Position numbers and translations under genes: made by a program. The notes beneath the pieces were generated by a model. That model made no database searches, was not told the origin of the DNA, and worked only from the letters and a program-made list of their open reading frames with translations. From the NCBI RefSeq assembly GCF_005239095.1, contig NZ_SZUA01000001.1, positions 584,848 to 648,847 of the forward strand: a DNA stretch of 64,000 nt, in the 5' to 3' direction. Origin of the DNA: Luteimonas gilva (GTDB taxonomy: Bacteria > Pseudomonadota > Gammaproteobacteria > Xanthomonadales > Xanthomonadaceae). How positions within the stretch are numbered: position 1 is the first letter of the stretch; every line of letters begins with the position of its first letter. Positions 6,659-15,430 of this stretch are shown piece after piece.

Positions 6659-8908
6659 ATGCTTGGCCGCAAGATGAATTCCGATCCCCGTCCGCCGTCC
6701 TCGGTCCCGCCGCCGTCCTTGCCGCAGTACGGGCGCAGCATCCCGGTCACGCCGTTCCGGGGCTATCTGCTGGCGTTGCTGGTGCTGATCGGATCGGTCG
6801 CCTCGGTGATCGTGTTCTGGCGCAACGCCTACGAGCGCGAGCTGCGAGCAGCCGAGGCCGATTTCATCGCCGGCACCCAGCAGATCGCCGCGTTGCTGCA
6901 GCAGCGGATGATCAATTACGAACTGGCGCTGGGCAGCAGCGCTTCGGTGTTCTCGACGGTGCGGCCCAGTCCGCAGCAATGGCAATCCTTCGTCGAAGGC
7001 TTGGACGTCCAGGAACGCTTCCCGGGCATGCTCGGCATGGGTTTCGCGCCTTACGTGACTCCGGAAGGATTCCGCCAACTGCAGATCGACAGCCGCGACG
7101 CCGGTTACGGATTGCTGCGCCTGCAGCCGCCGGGGATCCGCCCTTATTACGGGCCGGTGCTTTATCTGGCGCCGATGTCGATGGAGAACCGCAGCGTGAT
7201 CGGTTTCGACATGTTCGCCGATCCCGTGCGCCGGGAGGCGATGCTCGCCGCCCGCGACAGCGGCAAGGCGAAATTGTCCGGCCCGGTCCACTTGCAGCAG
7301 GATCGTTACGGCGGCAGCGGCGAGCAGGCCGGACTGTTGCTGTACGCGCCGATCTACCGGATCGGCGATTTTCCGATCACCGTCGCGGCCCGCCGCGAAT
7401 CGCTGCGCGGTTGGGTTTACGTCCCCTTCCATATCCCGCAGTTCGTGCGCGCGGCGTTGCCTTATCGCGAGCGCTACGGCGGCATCGATCTGAAGCTGTA
7501 CGACATCGGCGGCGCGACGCCGCAATTGCTGTACGCCGACGAGCGGCAAGAACCGAGCGCGGACCCGGCTTTCGTCTCGAGCCTGCCGGTGGAAATCTAC
7601 GGCAGGACCTGGCGCATGGACTTCCGTTCCGCCCCGGTCGACGTGGTGAGCCCCAGGCTGGCCGGCTTGCGTACGACCTTGGCGGTGGGCCTGCTGATAT
7701 CGCTGCTGCTGTTCTGGCTGGCGATGCTCCTGGCGCGGACCGAGAACCGCGCGCGCCAGATCGCGGCCCAGCTCACCGAGGACTACCGACGCAGCGAACA
7801 GCGTTTCCGCATGGCGATGGTGTATTCGGCGATAGGCAAGGCCTTGCTAGATAAAGAAGGGCGGGTGGTGGAAGCCAATCCCGCCTTGGGAGCGATCATG
7901 GACCGCGATCCGGCCAGCTTGGCCGGCGTGCCGTTTTCCTCCTTGTTCGACGACGCCAGCGACCCCATCCGCACCGTCGAAATGGAAGCCGTGGCCGAGG
8001 GCGTGTACCGCACGACGCGCCGCTTGCGCCGCGAGGACGGCGAATTGCGCTACGCGCAGCTGACGTATGCGCCGGTGCCCGGCAACGTCGGCCAGGACAT
8101 CGCGCGCTTGGTGCAAGTCGAGGACGCGACCGATCGCCTGCGCGCCGAAGCGCAAGTGCGCGCCCTGAACAGGAACCTGGAGACGCGGGTCGTGCAGCGC
8201 ACCCGTGAGTTGACCGCGGCGAACAACGAACTGGAATCCTTCGCCTACAGCATTTCGCACGATTTGCGCACGCCGTTGCGGTCGATCGAAGGCTTCAGCC
8301 GGTTGCTGTCCGAGCGCTACGAATCGAGCCTGGACGAAGCCGGGCGCGATTATCTGACGCGGATCCGCAACGCCACCTCGCGGATGAGCGATTTGATCGA
8401 CGCGCTGCTGAAGATGGCGCGGCTCAGCCGCGGCCAGCTCAACCGCACGCCGCTGGATTTGAGCCAGCTGGCTAAAGACACGATCGCCGAATTGCGCGCC
8501 GCCGAGCCCGAGCGCAAGGTTTCGGTCGCGATCCAACCCGGTCTGCAGGCTTACGGCGATGCGCCGCTGGTGCGCAATCTGCTGGGCAATCTGCTGGGCA
8601 ACGCTTGGAAATTCACCCGCGACGGCGCCGAGCCGCTGATCGAGTTCTTCGCCGAGCCCGCGCAAGGGGAAGGCGAGCCGCCGACGTTCGTGGTGCGCGA
8701 CAACGGCGCAGGTTTCGAGACCGAATACGTCGGCAAGCTGTTCCGCCCGTTCCAGCGCTTGCACAGCCAGGATCAGTTCGCCGGCCACGGGATCGGGCTG
8801 GCATCGGTCCGGCGAATCGTCGAACGGCACGGGGGCGCGATCCGGGCCGAGGGCGCTCCGGGCAAAGGAGCGGCGTTCAAGTTCACGCTGCCCGGAGAAC
8901 CCGAATAG
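6659..8908 (+). CDS. CHASE- and PAS-domain sensor histidine kinase
   Basis: About 749 residues. Order: a Pro-rich N-terminus, transmembrane helix (about 33-52), extracytoplasmic CHASE sensor domain (about 90-300, with FPGMLGMGFAPYV), second helix (about 340-362), PAS domain (about 380-490), coiled-coil linker, HisKA dimerisation domain with phospho-acceptor His534 in SISHDLRTPLRS, and HATPase with NLLGNAWKFT, DNGAGF and GHGIGLASV boxes. It has no receiver domain and no response regulator beside it, so its partner is unknown. The start is uncertain: ATG 6659 and ATG 6674 are both possible and neither has a strong ribosome site. The ligand cannot be read from the sequence. Confidence 0.9.
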   Translation: MLGRKMNSDPRPPSSVPPPSLPQYGRSIPVTPFRGYLLALLVLIGSVASVIVFWRNAYERELRAAEADFIAGTQQIAALLQQRMINYELALGSSASVFSTVRPSPQQWQSFVEGLDVQERFPGMLGMGFAPYVTPEGFRQLQIDSRDAGYGLLRLQPPGIRPYYGPVLYLAPMSMENRSVIGFDMFADPVRREAMLAARDSGKAKLSGPVHLQQDRYGGSGEQAGLLLYAPIYRIGDFPITVAARRESLRGWVYVPFHIPQFVRAALPYRERYGGIDLKLYDIGGATPQLLYADERQEPSADPAFVSSLPVEIYGRTWRMDFRSAPVDVVSPRLAGLRTTLAVGLLISLLLFWLAMLLARTENRARQIAAQLTEDYRRSEQRFRMAMVYSAIGKALLDKEGRVVEANPALGAIMDRDPASLAGVPFSSLFDDASDPIRTVEMEAVAEGVYRTTRRLRREDGELRYAQLTYAPVPGNVGQDIARLVQVEDATDRLRAEAQVRALNRNLETRVVQRTRELTAANNELESFAYSISHDLRTPLRSIEGFSRLLSERYESSLDEAGRDYLTRIRNATSRMSDLIDALLKMARLSRGQLNRTPLDLSQLAKDTIAELRAAEPERKVSVAIQPGLQAYGDAPLVRNLLGNLLGNAWKFTRDGAEPLIEFFAEPAQGEGEPPTFVVRDNGAGFETEYVGKLFRPFQRLHSQDQFAGHGIGLASVRRIVERHGGAIRAEGAPGKGAAFKFTLPGEPE

Positions 8909-8918
8909 CTTTTCTTTT

Positions 8919-8990
8919 GTAGAGTCGAGCTTGCTCGACTGCTTTTATTTCCGTTCCGTCGCGACAGCAGTCGAGCAAGCTCGACTTTAC
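8919..8990. repeat. REP-like palindromic pair, GTAG head, GTCGAGC family
   Basis: GTAGAGTCGAGCTTGCTCGA on the left is mirrored by AGTCGAGCAAGCTCGACTTTAC on the right, with about 27 unrelated bases between. Each arm is itself a small palindrome with a GTAG head, so the unit is a doublet of inverted REPs. It separates two convergent genes (the kinase and smpB). A second copy is at 10251. Confidence 0.8.
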
Positions 8991-9000
8991 GAAAAGCGGC

Positions 9001-9507
9001 TCAAGCGTCCTTGTTGTGCCGCCGCATCAACCGTTGCTTGTCGCGCGCCCAATCGCGCTCTTTGGCGGCTTCGCGCTTGTCGTGCGATTGCTTACCCTTG
9101 GCCAGGGCGATTTCGGCCTTCACCTTGTTGCCTTTCCAATACAGCGCGGTGGGCACCAGGGTGTAGCCGTCGCGCTGGACGCGGCCGATCAGGTGATCGA
9201 TCTCGCGCTTATGCAGCAGCAACTTGCGGGTGCGATGAGCGTCGGCGACGACGTGGGTCGAGGCCGAAATCAGCGGCGTCATCTGCGCGCCGATCAGGAA
9301 CAGCTCGCCCTTGAGCACCATCGCATAGGCTTCGACGATGTTGGCGCGGCCGGCACGGATCGACTTCAGCTCCCAGCCTTGCAGGGCCAAACCCGCCTCA
9401 TAGCGCTGCTCGAGCTGGTAGTCGTGGCGGGCGCGCTTGTTCAGCGCGATCGTTCCGCCGCCGTTTGCCTTATCCTTGCCTGTCTTCTTGTTCGTGGTCT
9501 TGCTCAT
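9001..9507 (-). CDS. smpB: SsrA-binding protein SmpB
   Basis: A 168-residue small basic protein starting MSKTTNKK. It has the SmpB oligonucleotide-binding core: [36 protein letters not shown] and [15 protein letters not shown] Lys/Arg-rich C-terminal tail ([21 protein letters not shown] type) enters the ribosomal mRNA channel. SmpB binds the tRNA-like part of tmRNA and delivers it with EF-Tu to stalled ribosomes. A start three codons upstream (9516) is also in frame; I prefer the Met giving the usual MSK terminus. It is divergent from ratA, a common arrangement. Confidence 0.97.
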   Translation of the reverse strand: MSKTTNKKTGKDKANGGGTIALNKRARHDYQLEQRYEAGLALQGWELKSIRAGRANIVEAYAMVLKGELFLIGAQMTPLISASTHVVADAHRTRKLLLHKREIDHLIGRVQRDGYTLVPTALYWKGNKVKAEIALAKGKQSHDKREAAKERDWARDKQRLMRRHNKDA

Positions 9508-9553
9508 CGTGCCCATTGTCCCCGATGGGGGGCCGGCGCGCTAATTTCCCGCC

Positions 9554-9979
9554 ATGCCCACCATCCGCCGTACCGCCTTGGTCGAACACTCCGCCGCGCG
9601 CATGTTCGCGTTGGTCAACGACATCGCCGCCTATCCGCGCCGCTTCGAGTGGTGCGAAGCGGCGCAGGTGCTGGAAGCGGACGAGCGGCGCGTGGTGGCG
9701 CGGTTGGACCTGAAGCTGGGCGGCTTCCGCAGCTGGTTCGTCACCGAAAACGCGCTCTCGCCGCCGCACCACATCGATATGACGCTGCGCGACGGGCCGT
9801 TCAAGAGCCTGGGCGGGCGCTGGGAATTCCACGCGCTGGACGAGTCCGCCTGCAAAGTGACGCTTACCTTGGCCTTCGAAGCCGCGTCCAAGCTGATGGC
9901 GCCGGCCTTGGCGATGGGCATGCAGGGGCTGGCCGACCGCATGGTCGACGATTTCGTGCGCACGGCGGATCGCGGTTGA
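9554..9979 (+). CDS. ratA: RatA/COQ10-type START-domain protein
   Basis: A 141-residue protein with a single SRPBCC (START/polyketide cyclase) fold. MPTIRRTALVEHSAARMFALV followed by DIAAYPRRFEWCEAA is typical of the RatA/COQ10 family. In E. coli RatA has been reported to block 50S-30S association. Relatives (COQ10) bind ubiquinone. The family position next to smpB and rnfH (RatB) is conserved across gammaproteobacteria. Eight bases separate it from rnfH, so the two are co-transcribed. Which activity applies here cannot be decided from sequence. Confidence 0.92.
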   Translation: MPTIRRTALVEHSAARMFALVNDIAAYPRRFEWCEAAQVLEADERRVVARLDLKLGGFRSWFVTENALSPPHHIDMTLRDGPFKSLGGRWEFHALDESACKVTLTLAFEAASKLMAPALAMGMQGLADRMVDDFVRTADRG

Positions 9980-9986
9980 GGCCGGG

Positions 9987-10241
9987 ATGAGGGTCGAAGT
10001 TGTGCTGGCGTGGCCGAGGAAGGCCGAATCGGTGCGGCTGGAGCTGCCCGAAGGCGCTTGCGTGCGCGACGCCGTCAAGGCGGCCGGCTGGGACGGCTTG
10101 TCGGAGGTATCGGGTTACGCGGTGTACGGCCAGCGCGCGGAGGCGGGTACCGCATTGCGCGACGGAGACCGTGTGGAGTTGCTGCGGCCGCTGCAGGCCG
10201 ATCCCAAGGACGCTAGGCGCAAAAGGGCACGGAAGGCCTGA
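9987..10241 (+). CDS. rnfH: RnfH-family ubiquitin-like protein
   Basis: An 84-residue beta-grasp protein (MRVEVVLAWPRKAESVRLELPEG ... DGDRVELLRPLQADPKDARRKRA) matching the RnfH/RatB family in length, its ending DRVELLRPL and the basic tail. Its function is unproven; it is named after the rnf electron-transport operons in which some members occur. It is the second gene of the ratA-rnfH pair and converges on bamE, with a REP doublet between. Confidence 0.92.
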   Translation: MRVEVVLAWPRKAESVRLELPEGACVRDAVKAAGWDGLSEVSGYAVYGQRAEAGTALRDGDRVELLRPLQADPKDARRKRARKA

Positions 10242-10250
10242 ATCGCGTTT

Positions 10251-10323
10251 GTAGAGTCGAGCCTTGCTCGACTGCTTTTCTTCCGTTCACCGACCAAGAG
10301 CAGTCGAGCAGGCTCGACTCTAC
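10251..10323. repeat. REP-like palindromic pair, GTAG head, GTCGAGC family
   Basis: The second copy of the unit at 8919: GTAGAGTCGAGCCTTGCTCG on the left and GCAGTCGAGCAGGCTCGACT followed by CTAC on the right. It lies between the convergent rnfH and bamE genes, and both copies are followed by the same GAAAAGCGG. Confidence 0.82.
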
Positions 10324-10335
10324 GAAAAGCGGGGC

Positions 10336-10740
10336 TTAGCGGCGGCCCTTCTTCTTGTCGTCTTTCTTCAAGTTGTAGCCGAACTGCTTGGGCGCCAGCT
10401 TGGCCAGCTTGTCGTCCTGTTCCGGGAAATATTCGCCTTCCCACTTGGCCACGGCATCGTTCTCGAAATACACGGTCAGGTTCTTGATCTCGGTCTTGCC
10501 GATGCGGCCGATGCGCTGGGTGGTGGTGTAGTCCCAGCGTTCGTGGTGGAACGGGTCGGCGATCGAGGGCGAGCCGAGCAACGCGGAAACCTGCTGCTTG
10601 CTCATGCCGGGCTGCAGCTGATCGACCGCCGTCTTCTCGAGCAGATTGCCCTGATAGATCGGCTGCCGGTACAGGATGCCGCAGCCCGCGGTCAGCGCGG
10701 CGAGGGCGACGAGGAGGGCGGCTTGGATCGGCTTGCGCAT
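10336..10740 (-). CDS. bamE: Outer-membrane assembly lipoprotein BamE
   Basis: A 134-residue lipoprotein precursor. The lipobox LTAGC puts the acylated Cys at residue 20. The SmpA/OmlA domain follows, with PIYQGNLLEKTAVDQLQPGMSK, LLGSPSIADPFHHERWDY and LTVYFEND. BamE is an accessory subunit of the BAM complex that inserts outer-membrane barrels. The C-terminus is unusually basic (KKDDKKKGRR). It is divergent from fur, as in other xanthomonads, where the gene was first described as omlA. Confidence 0.95.
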   Translation of the reverse strand: MRKPIQAALLVALAALTAGCGILYRQPIYQGNLLEKTAVDQLQPGMSKQQVSALLGSPSIADPFHHERWDYTTTQRIGRIGKTEIKNLTVYFENDAVAKWEGEYFPEQDDKLAKLAPKQFGYNLKKDDKKKGRR

Positions 10741-10847
10741 TCAGGGTTCGCGGCGGGACGGATTCCGGCGATAATACACCGAAGCCACGCGGACCCGCCC
10801 GCGCCAGCCATCGCGTTCATCCCTGGTTACCGCGCCCCGGAGTGCTG

Positions 10848-11249
10848 ATGGAATCGCAAGAACTACGCAAGGTCGGCCTCAAGGTCACCCATCCGCGGAT
10901 GCGCATCCTGGAGCTGCTGGAGCAGGCCAAGCCGCGCCACATGACCGCCGAGGACATCTACCGGCACCTGCTGGAAGAGGGCGAGGAGATCGGCCTGGCC
11001 ACGGTCTATCGCGTGCTGACCCAGTTCGAGGCGGCCGGGCTGGTGCTGAAGCACAACTTCGAAGGCGGACACGCGGTCTACGAGCTCGACCGCGGCGGCC
11101 ACCACGACCATATGGTCGACATCGATACCGGCAAGATCATCGAATTCGAGAGCGTCGAGATCGAGAAGCTGCAGCACGAAATCGCCGCCCGGCACGGTTA
11201 CCTGCTGGAAGAGCATTCGCTGGTGCTGTACGTCCGCAAGAAGCGCTAG
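10848..11249 (+). CDS. fur: Ferric uptake regulator Fur
   Basis: A 133-residue metal-dependent repressor. Winged-helix DNA-binding domain first (LKVTHPRMRILELLEQ, AEDIYRHLLEEGEEIGLATVYRVLTQFE), then the dimerisation and metal-binding domain (GGHHDHMVDIDTGKIIEFES, YLLEEHSLVLYVRKK). The CxxC pair seen in E. coli Fur after HHDH is replaced by VDID, so the structural zinc site must differ, as in pseudomonad Fur. I prefer ATG 10848, preceded by CGGAG, over the upstream GTG at 10842. Confidence 0.96.
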   Translation: MESQELRKVGLKVTHPRMRILELLEQAKPRHMTAEDIYRHLLEEGEEIGLATVYRVLTQFEAAGLVLKHNFEGGHAVYELDRGGHHDHMVDIDTGKIIEFESVEIEKLQHEIAARHGYLLEEHSLVLYVRKKR

Positions 11250-11262
11250 CGACCTGTTCTTT

Positions 11263-11340
11263 GTGGGAGCGGCTTTAGCCGCGAGCTCTTTTCGAGAGAT
11301 CGCTTGGTCGGGAAAAGCTCGCGGCTAAAGCCGCTCCCAC
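11263..11340. repeat. REP-like palindromic pair, GTGG head, GGAGCGGC family
   Basis: GTGGGAGCGGCTTTAGCCGC and its inverse GCGGCTAAAGCCGCTCCCAC flank about 38 bases including GAGCTCTTTTC. It lies between the convergent fur and Rid genes. This is the commonest family in the window (other copies at 22139, 37742, 48698, 51788 and 59125, and a half copy at 39041). Confidence 0.85.
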
Positions 11341-11371
11341 AAGCCCGCTCTTGAGACGGACGCCACACGCC

Positions 11372-11758
11372 TTATGCAGAGGCGACGATCTCGATCTCCA
11401 CCAGCCAATCCGGCGACAAGGTTTGCACCACGATGGCGGTGGTCGGTATGCGGCGCTCGCCGAGCGCGGCGATGCGCGCGTCCTGGTTGGCTTGGGCATA
11501 GGCCGGATCGCGCAAATAGCTGGTCAGCCTGACGATGTTGTCGACGGTCATGCCGGCGCTGGCGAGGATGGCGCGCAGGTTCGACCAGATCAGCCGCAGC
11601 TGATCGTCCAGCGTCGCGCCGGCGATGCCGTCCGCATCCAGTCCCATCGTGCCGCTGACGAACAGGAACCGTTGCGGGTCGAGCACTTCGATGGCGTGCA
11701 CGTAATCGTCAGTAGCGGCGTAGACGCCTGCGCTCGGGTTGTGGATCTTCGTGTCCAA
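11372..11758 (-). CDS. Rid-family (YjgF/YER057c/UK114) protein, non-canonical
   Basis: A 128-residue protein with the Rid fold: FLFVSGTMGLDADG, QLRLIWSNLRAILASAGMTVDNIVRLTSYL and the final LVEIEIVASA. RidA enzymes deaminate reactive enamines and imines. Aligning the last strands with E. coli RidA, the catalytic Arg of the ARSCVEV segment is replaced here by Thr (IPTTAIVV). Imine deaminase activity is therefore doubtful and the protein probably belongs to another Rid subfamily. The start is TTG 11758, preceded by AAAGGAAA. A longer upstream reading frame is only antisense-like extension into recN. It lies 14 bases after recN. Confidence 0.85.
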   Translation of the reverse strand: MDTKIHNPSAGVYAATDDYVHAIEVLDPQRFLFVSGTMGLDADGIAGATLDDQLRLIWSNLRAILASAGMTVDNIVRLTSYLRDPAYAQANQDARIAALGERRIPTTAIVVQTLSPDWLVEIEIVASA

Positions 11759-11772
11759 GGGATTTCCTTTCG

Positions 11773-13440
11773 TCAATTGACGTTGTCCAGCAGCCGCTTG
11801 GCCGCTGCGCGTGCTTCCTTGCTGACTTCCACGCCGCCGAGCATGCGCGCCAATTCCTCGCCGCGCTGCTTGGCGTCCAGGCGCTCCACGGCGCTTTGGG
11901 TGACGCCGTCGCTGGCCGCCTTGCTGACGCGGTAGTGCGCATGGCCCTGCGCCGCGACCTGGGGCAAATGGGTGACGCACAAAGCCTGCCGCTTCCCGCC
12001 CAAGGCGCGCAGCTTTTGGCCGACGATCTCGGCGACGGCGCCGCCGATGCCCGAGTCGACTTCGTCGAACACCATCGTCGGCACCAGATCGCCGCCGAGC
12101 GCGGCGACTTCGATCGCCAGCGAGATGCGCGACAGCTCGCCGCCCGAAGCGACTTTGCGCAACGGCCGCGGCGGCTGACCGGCGTTGGCCGAAACCAGGA
12201 ACTCGACCCGTTCGGCGCCGTTCGCGTCGGGCCGCTCGCCGTTCTGCGGCTCCAGCGCGACTTCGAATTTGCCGCCGCCCATGCCCAATTCGCCGATCAG
12301 GGACGTGGTCGAACGCGAGAGCGCCTTGGCGGCTTTGGCGCGCGCTTTCGAAAGCGCATCGGCCGCCGTGCGCCATCGGCCGCGGGCCGATTCGATTTCG
12401 CCGTCCAGCGCCGCCACGCGCTTGCCGGCGCCGCGCAAGGATTCGAGTTCGGCCGCCAAGGCTTCTTGTTGCACCGCCAGTTGTTCCGGCGCGACGCGGT
12501 GTTTTCGGGCCAAGTCGTGGATGCGGCCCAGCCGGCGCTCCATCTCTTCGAATTGCTCGGGGTCCACGTCCAGGTCTTCGCGGATGCGCTCGATCAGAGC
12601 GGCGGCTTCGTCCAGTTGGATCGCGGCGGCGTCGAGCAGCGCATCCACGTCGGTCAAGCGGGATTCGTGTTCGGCCACGCGAGCGAGGTCGATGCGGCTT
12701 TGCTGCAACTGCCGCGCCATCGACGGCGCGTCCTCGCCGGCGAGGCGGGCGAAAGCGGCATCGCAGGCCGCGATCAAGGCCGCGGCGTGGGCATGGCGGC
12801 GGTGCGAGGCGCCGAGTTCGGCGATGGCCTCGGGCGCCAGCGATTCGCGCTCGAGTTCGCCCAATTGGTGTTCGAGATAGGCGATGCGATCGGAGACGTC
12901 GCCTTGTTTGGACAAGGCCTCGCGCTCGCGCAGCAAGGTGCTCCATTGCGCAGCGGCGGCGGCGACGTCGTCCAACGCCGCTTCATGGCCGCCATAGCCG
13001 TCGAGCAAAGCCAATTGGCTGCTTTTGGAGAGCAAGGCCTGGTGTTCGTGCTGGCCATGGATTTCCACCAGCAAGCCGGCCAACTCGGCCAGCTGGGCCA
13101 GGGTCGCCGGGCGGCCGTTGATCCAGGCCTTGGAGCCGCCGTCGGCGCGCAGGGTGCGGCGGAGTTGGCAGTCGTCGCCCTCGTCCAGCTCCTGCTCGCG
13201 CAACCAGTCGCGGGCGGGCGCGGTGTCGGCCAGGTCGAATTGCGCGCTCAGTTCGGCGCGCTCGGCGCCGTGGCGGACCATGCCGCTGTCGGCGCGCAAG
13301 CCGGACAAAAAACCCAGCGCATCGACCAATAGCGACTTGCCGGCACCGGTTTCGCCCGAAATCACGGTCAGGCCCGGGCCGAATTCGAGTTCGGCGGCCT
13401 TGACCACGGCGAAGTCTTTGATCGACAGGAGCGTCAGCAT
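11773..13440 (-). CDS. recN: DNA repair protein RecN
   Basis: A 555-residue SMC-like ATPase. The N-terminal half-domain starts MLTLLSIKDFAVV with Walker A GETGAGKS at residues 29-36 and DALGFLSGLRAD. A long coiled-coil arm follows. The C-terminal half carries the signature VASGGELSRISLAIEVA, Walker B MVFDEVDSGIGG and VTHLPQVAAQ. RecN helps hold and join double-strand break ends and is usually LexA-controlled. No clear LexA box was identified by eye upstream. The start Met gives the family's usual N-terminus. It is divergent from the ankyrin gene. Confidence 0.97.
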   Translation of the reverse strand: MLTLLSIKDFAVVKAAELEFGPGLTVISGETGAGKSLLVDALGFLSGLRADSGMVRHGAERAELSAQFDLADTAPARDWLREQELDEGDDCQLRRTLRADGGSKAWINGRPATLAQLAELAGLLVEIHGQHEHQALLSKSSQLALLDGYGGHEAALDDVAAAAAQWSTLLREREALSKQGDVSDRIAYLEHQLGELERESLAPEAIAELGASHRRHAHAAALIAACDAAFARLAGEDAPSMARQLQQSRIDLARVAEHESRLTDVDALLDAAAIQLDEAAALIERIREDLDVDPEQFEEMERRLGRIHDLARKHRVAPEQLAVQQEALAAELESLRGAGKRVAALDGEIESARGRWRTAADALSKARAKAAKALSRSTTSLIGELGMGGGKFEVALEPQNGERPDANGAERVEFLVSANAGQPPRPLRKVASGGELSRISLAIEVAALGGDLVPTMVFDEVDSGIGGAVAEIVGQKLRALGGKRQALCVTHLPQVAAQGHAHYRVSKAASDGVTQSAVERLDAKQRGEELARMLGGVEVSKEARAAAKRLLDNVN

Positions 13441-13529
13441 GGGTGCAATTGTGCCGTGCGGTTCGGCAGCCTGCCATGCGCGGGTCGCGAAACTTGCGAC
13501 AAGGCCGCATCGGCCTATACCTTGCGCCC

Positions 13530-14282
13530 ATGACGATCGCCGACCCCATTCCGGACCACGCACCGCTGGCCCTCGCCGCATTCGGGGCGATCCAGGCCGG
13601 CGATGCGGCGGCGCTGCGGCGATTGCTGGCGGACAACCCCGGTCTGGCGACCGCGCGCATCGTCAGCGACGGCACGAACTGCGGTCGCGGCGAGCGTTCG
13701 CTGCTGCACATCGCCACCGATTGGCCCGGCCACTTTCCGCGCGTCGCCGAAACCATCGCCGAGCTGGTGCGGGCCGGGGCCGACGTCGATGCGCGCTTCG
13801 CCGGCGCGCACGCCGAGACGGCGCTGCATTGGGCAGCCAGCTGCGACGATGTCGCGGCGCTGGACGCCTTGCTCGACGCGGGCGCCGATATCGAAGCGCC
13901 GGGCGCGGTGATCGGCGGCGGCACGCCGTTGGCCGACGCGCGCGCTTTCCGGCAATGGAAAGCGGCCGCGCGGCTGGTCGAGCGGGGCGCGAAAACGAAT
14001 ATCGTCGACGAGGCGACGATGGGCCTGCTCGACCGGATCCGGGCGCGCTTCGAAACTTCGCCTCCGCCCGAAGCCGAGGACATTTCCTGCGCGTTCTGGG
14101 GCGCCTGCCACGGCGACCGCCGCGAGTGCGCCGAATACCTGTTGGATCGCGGAGCGGAACTGAATTGGATCGCGTCCTGGGAACCGATGACGCCGCTCGA
14201 CGCCGCGCTCAGAAGCGACGCCGGCGACTTGGCGGACTGGTTGCGCGGCCGCGGCGCCCGTTCGTCGCGCGAACTGGGTTGA
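13530..14282 (+). CDS. Ankyrin-repeat protein
   Basis: A 250-residue soluble protein (start MTIADPIPDHAPL). It has three to four ankyrin-like units: AIQAGDAAALRRLLADNPGL, SLLHIATDWPGHF ... IAELVRAGADVDARF, ETALHWAASCDDVAALDALLDAGADIEAPG and a degenerate C-terminal ADARAFRQWKAAARLVERGA. No signal peptide. Ankyrin repeats bind proteins; no catalytic domain is attached, so its partner and role are unknown. An upstream in-frame start at 13443 exists but overlaps the recN promoter region and has poor codon bias. Confidence 0.82.
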   Translation: MTIADPIPDHAPLALAAFGAIQAGDAAALRRLLADNPGLATARIVSDGTNCGRGERSLLHIATDWPGHFPRVAETIAELVRAGADVDARFAGAHAETALHWAASCDDVAALDALLDAGADIEAPGAVIGGGTPLADARAFRQWKAAARLVERGAKTNIVDEATMGLLDRIRARFETSPPPEAEDISCAFWGACHGDRRECAEYLLDRGAELNWIASWEPMTPLDAALRSDAGDLADWLRGRGARSSRELG

Positions 14283-14331
14283 ACGGACTCCGCGGCTTGC
14301 GCGCGCCGGCTCCGCGGCTTATATCGCCTCC

Positions 14332-15390
14332 GTGAGCCGACCTTTCGCCGACGACAGCCCTCTCGACCCGCGCGCCCGGCAATTGCTGCGCACGCTGATC
14401 GCGCGCTACATCCGCGACGGCGAGCCGGTCGGTTCGCAAACCCTGGCCAAGCATGCGGGGCTTGACGTCAGCCCGGCCACCATCCGCAACATCCTGTCCG
14501 ACTTGGAGGACAGCGGCCTGCTGAGCGCGCCGCACGCCTCGGCCGGCCGGGTGCCGACCGTGCAGGGCTACCGCGTATTCGTCGACAGCCTGCTGCAGGT
14601 CAAGCCTTTGGCCGAAGGCGAGCTTTCGAGGTTGCGCAGCGAATTGCCGGCGGGGGCGGGCACCCAGAACCTGCTCGGCAACGCGTCCGAGCTGTTGTCG
14701 GCGATGACCCATTTCGTCGGCGTGGTCAGCGTGCCGCAGCGCGGCCAGTTCGCGTTCAAGCACATCGATTTCCTGCCGCTGGACGGGCAGCGGGTGCTGG
14801 CGATTTTGGTGTTCGCCGACAACGATGTGCAGAACCGCATCATCCAGACCCGCCGCGCCTACGGCCCGGCCGAACTGGAGCGCGTCGCCAACTATCTCAA
14901 CACCCATTTCGCCGGCCGGCCGCTGGCCGACATCCGCGCCACTCTGCTGCACGAGATGCGCAGCGCCCGCAGCGAAATGGAATTGTTGCTGGCCCAGGCC
15001 ACCGAACTGGCCGAACAGGCCTTGGCGCCCGGCGCCGAGGACATGCTGCTGGCCGGCCAAACCCGCTTGATCGGCGTCCAAGACCTGTCCGACCTGGACC
15101 GCTTGCGCGACCTCTTCGAAGCCTTCGCCCGCAAGCGCGAGATCCTGCAGCTGTTGGAGCGCACCGTGGATGCGCCGGGCGTTCGCATCTTCATCGGCGA
15201 AGAAACCGGATTGGCGCCGCTGGAAGGCGTCTCGCTGGTGACCGCGCCGTATACCTCCGGCGGCCGCGTTCTGGGCGTGCTGGGCGTGATCGGCCCCACG
15301 CGGATGGCCTACGACCGGGTGATCCCGGTGGTCCAAGCGGCGGCCGATGCGTTGGGCTCCGCCTTGAATCCGGGCTCCCAACCCTCATAG
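14332..15390 (+). CDS. hrcA: Heat-inducible transcription repressor HrcA
   Basis: 352 residues starting at GTG 14332. The N-terminal winged helix ([39 protein letters not shown], then HASAGRVPT) is diagnostic of HrcA. The remainder is the GAF-like and dimerisation region ending [17 protein letters not shown]. HrcA represses heat-shock genes through CIRCE inverted repeats and is activated by GroE. I saw no CIRCE sequence upstream of this cluster, so its target is probably groESL elsewhere. It heads the hrcA-grpE-dnaK-dnaJ group. Confidence 0.97.
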   Translation: MSRPFADDSPLDPRARQLLRTLIARYIRDGEPVGSQTLAKHAGLDVSPATIRNILSDLEDSGLLSAPHASAGRVPTVQGYRVFVDSLLQVKPLAEGELSRLRSELPAGAGTQNLLGNASELLSAMTHFVGVVSVPQRGQFAFKHIDFLPLDGQRVLAILVFADNDVQNRIIQTRRAYGPAELERVANYLNTHFAGRPLADIRATLLHEMRSARSEMELLLAQATELAEQALAPGAEDMLLAGQTRLIGVQDLSDLDRLRDLFEAFARKREILQLLERTVDAPGVRIFIGEETGLAPLEGVSLVTAPYTSGGRVLGVLGVIGPTRMAYDRVIPVVQAAADALGSALNPGSQPS

Positions 15391-15430
15391 GTGGGGGGCA
15401 GGCGGCAGGACGACCGCCCCGGAACCCGCG

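Noticed and set aside
11759-12946. N-terminal extension of the Rid protein up to position 12946
   Set aside because: The upstream part is an out-of-frame reading of recN on the same strand; a TTG start with an AAAGGAAA ribosome site gives the normal Rid length.
14282-14332. CIRCE operator upstream of hrcA
   Set aside because: No TTAGCACTC-N9-GAGTGCTAA-like inverted repeat could be found by eye in this gap or before grpE and dnaK.
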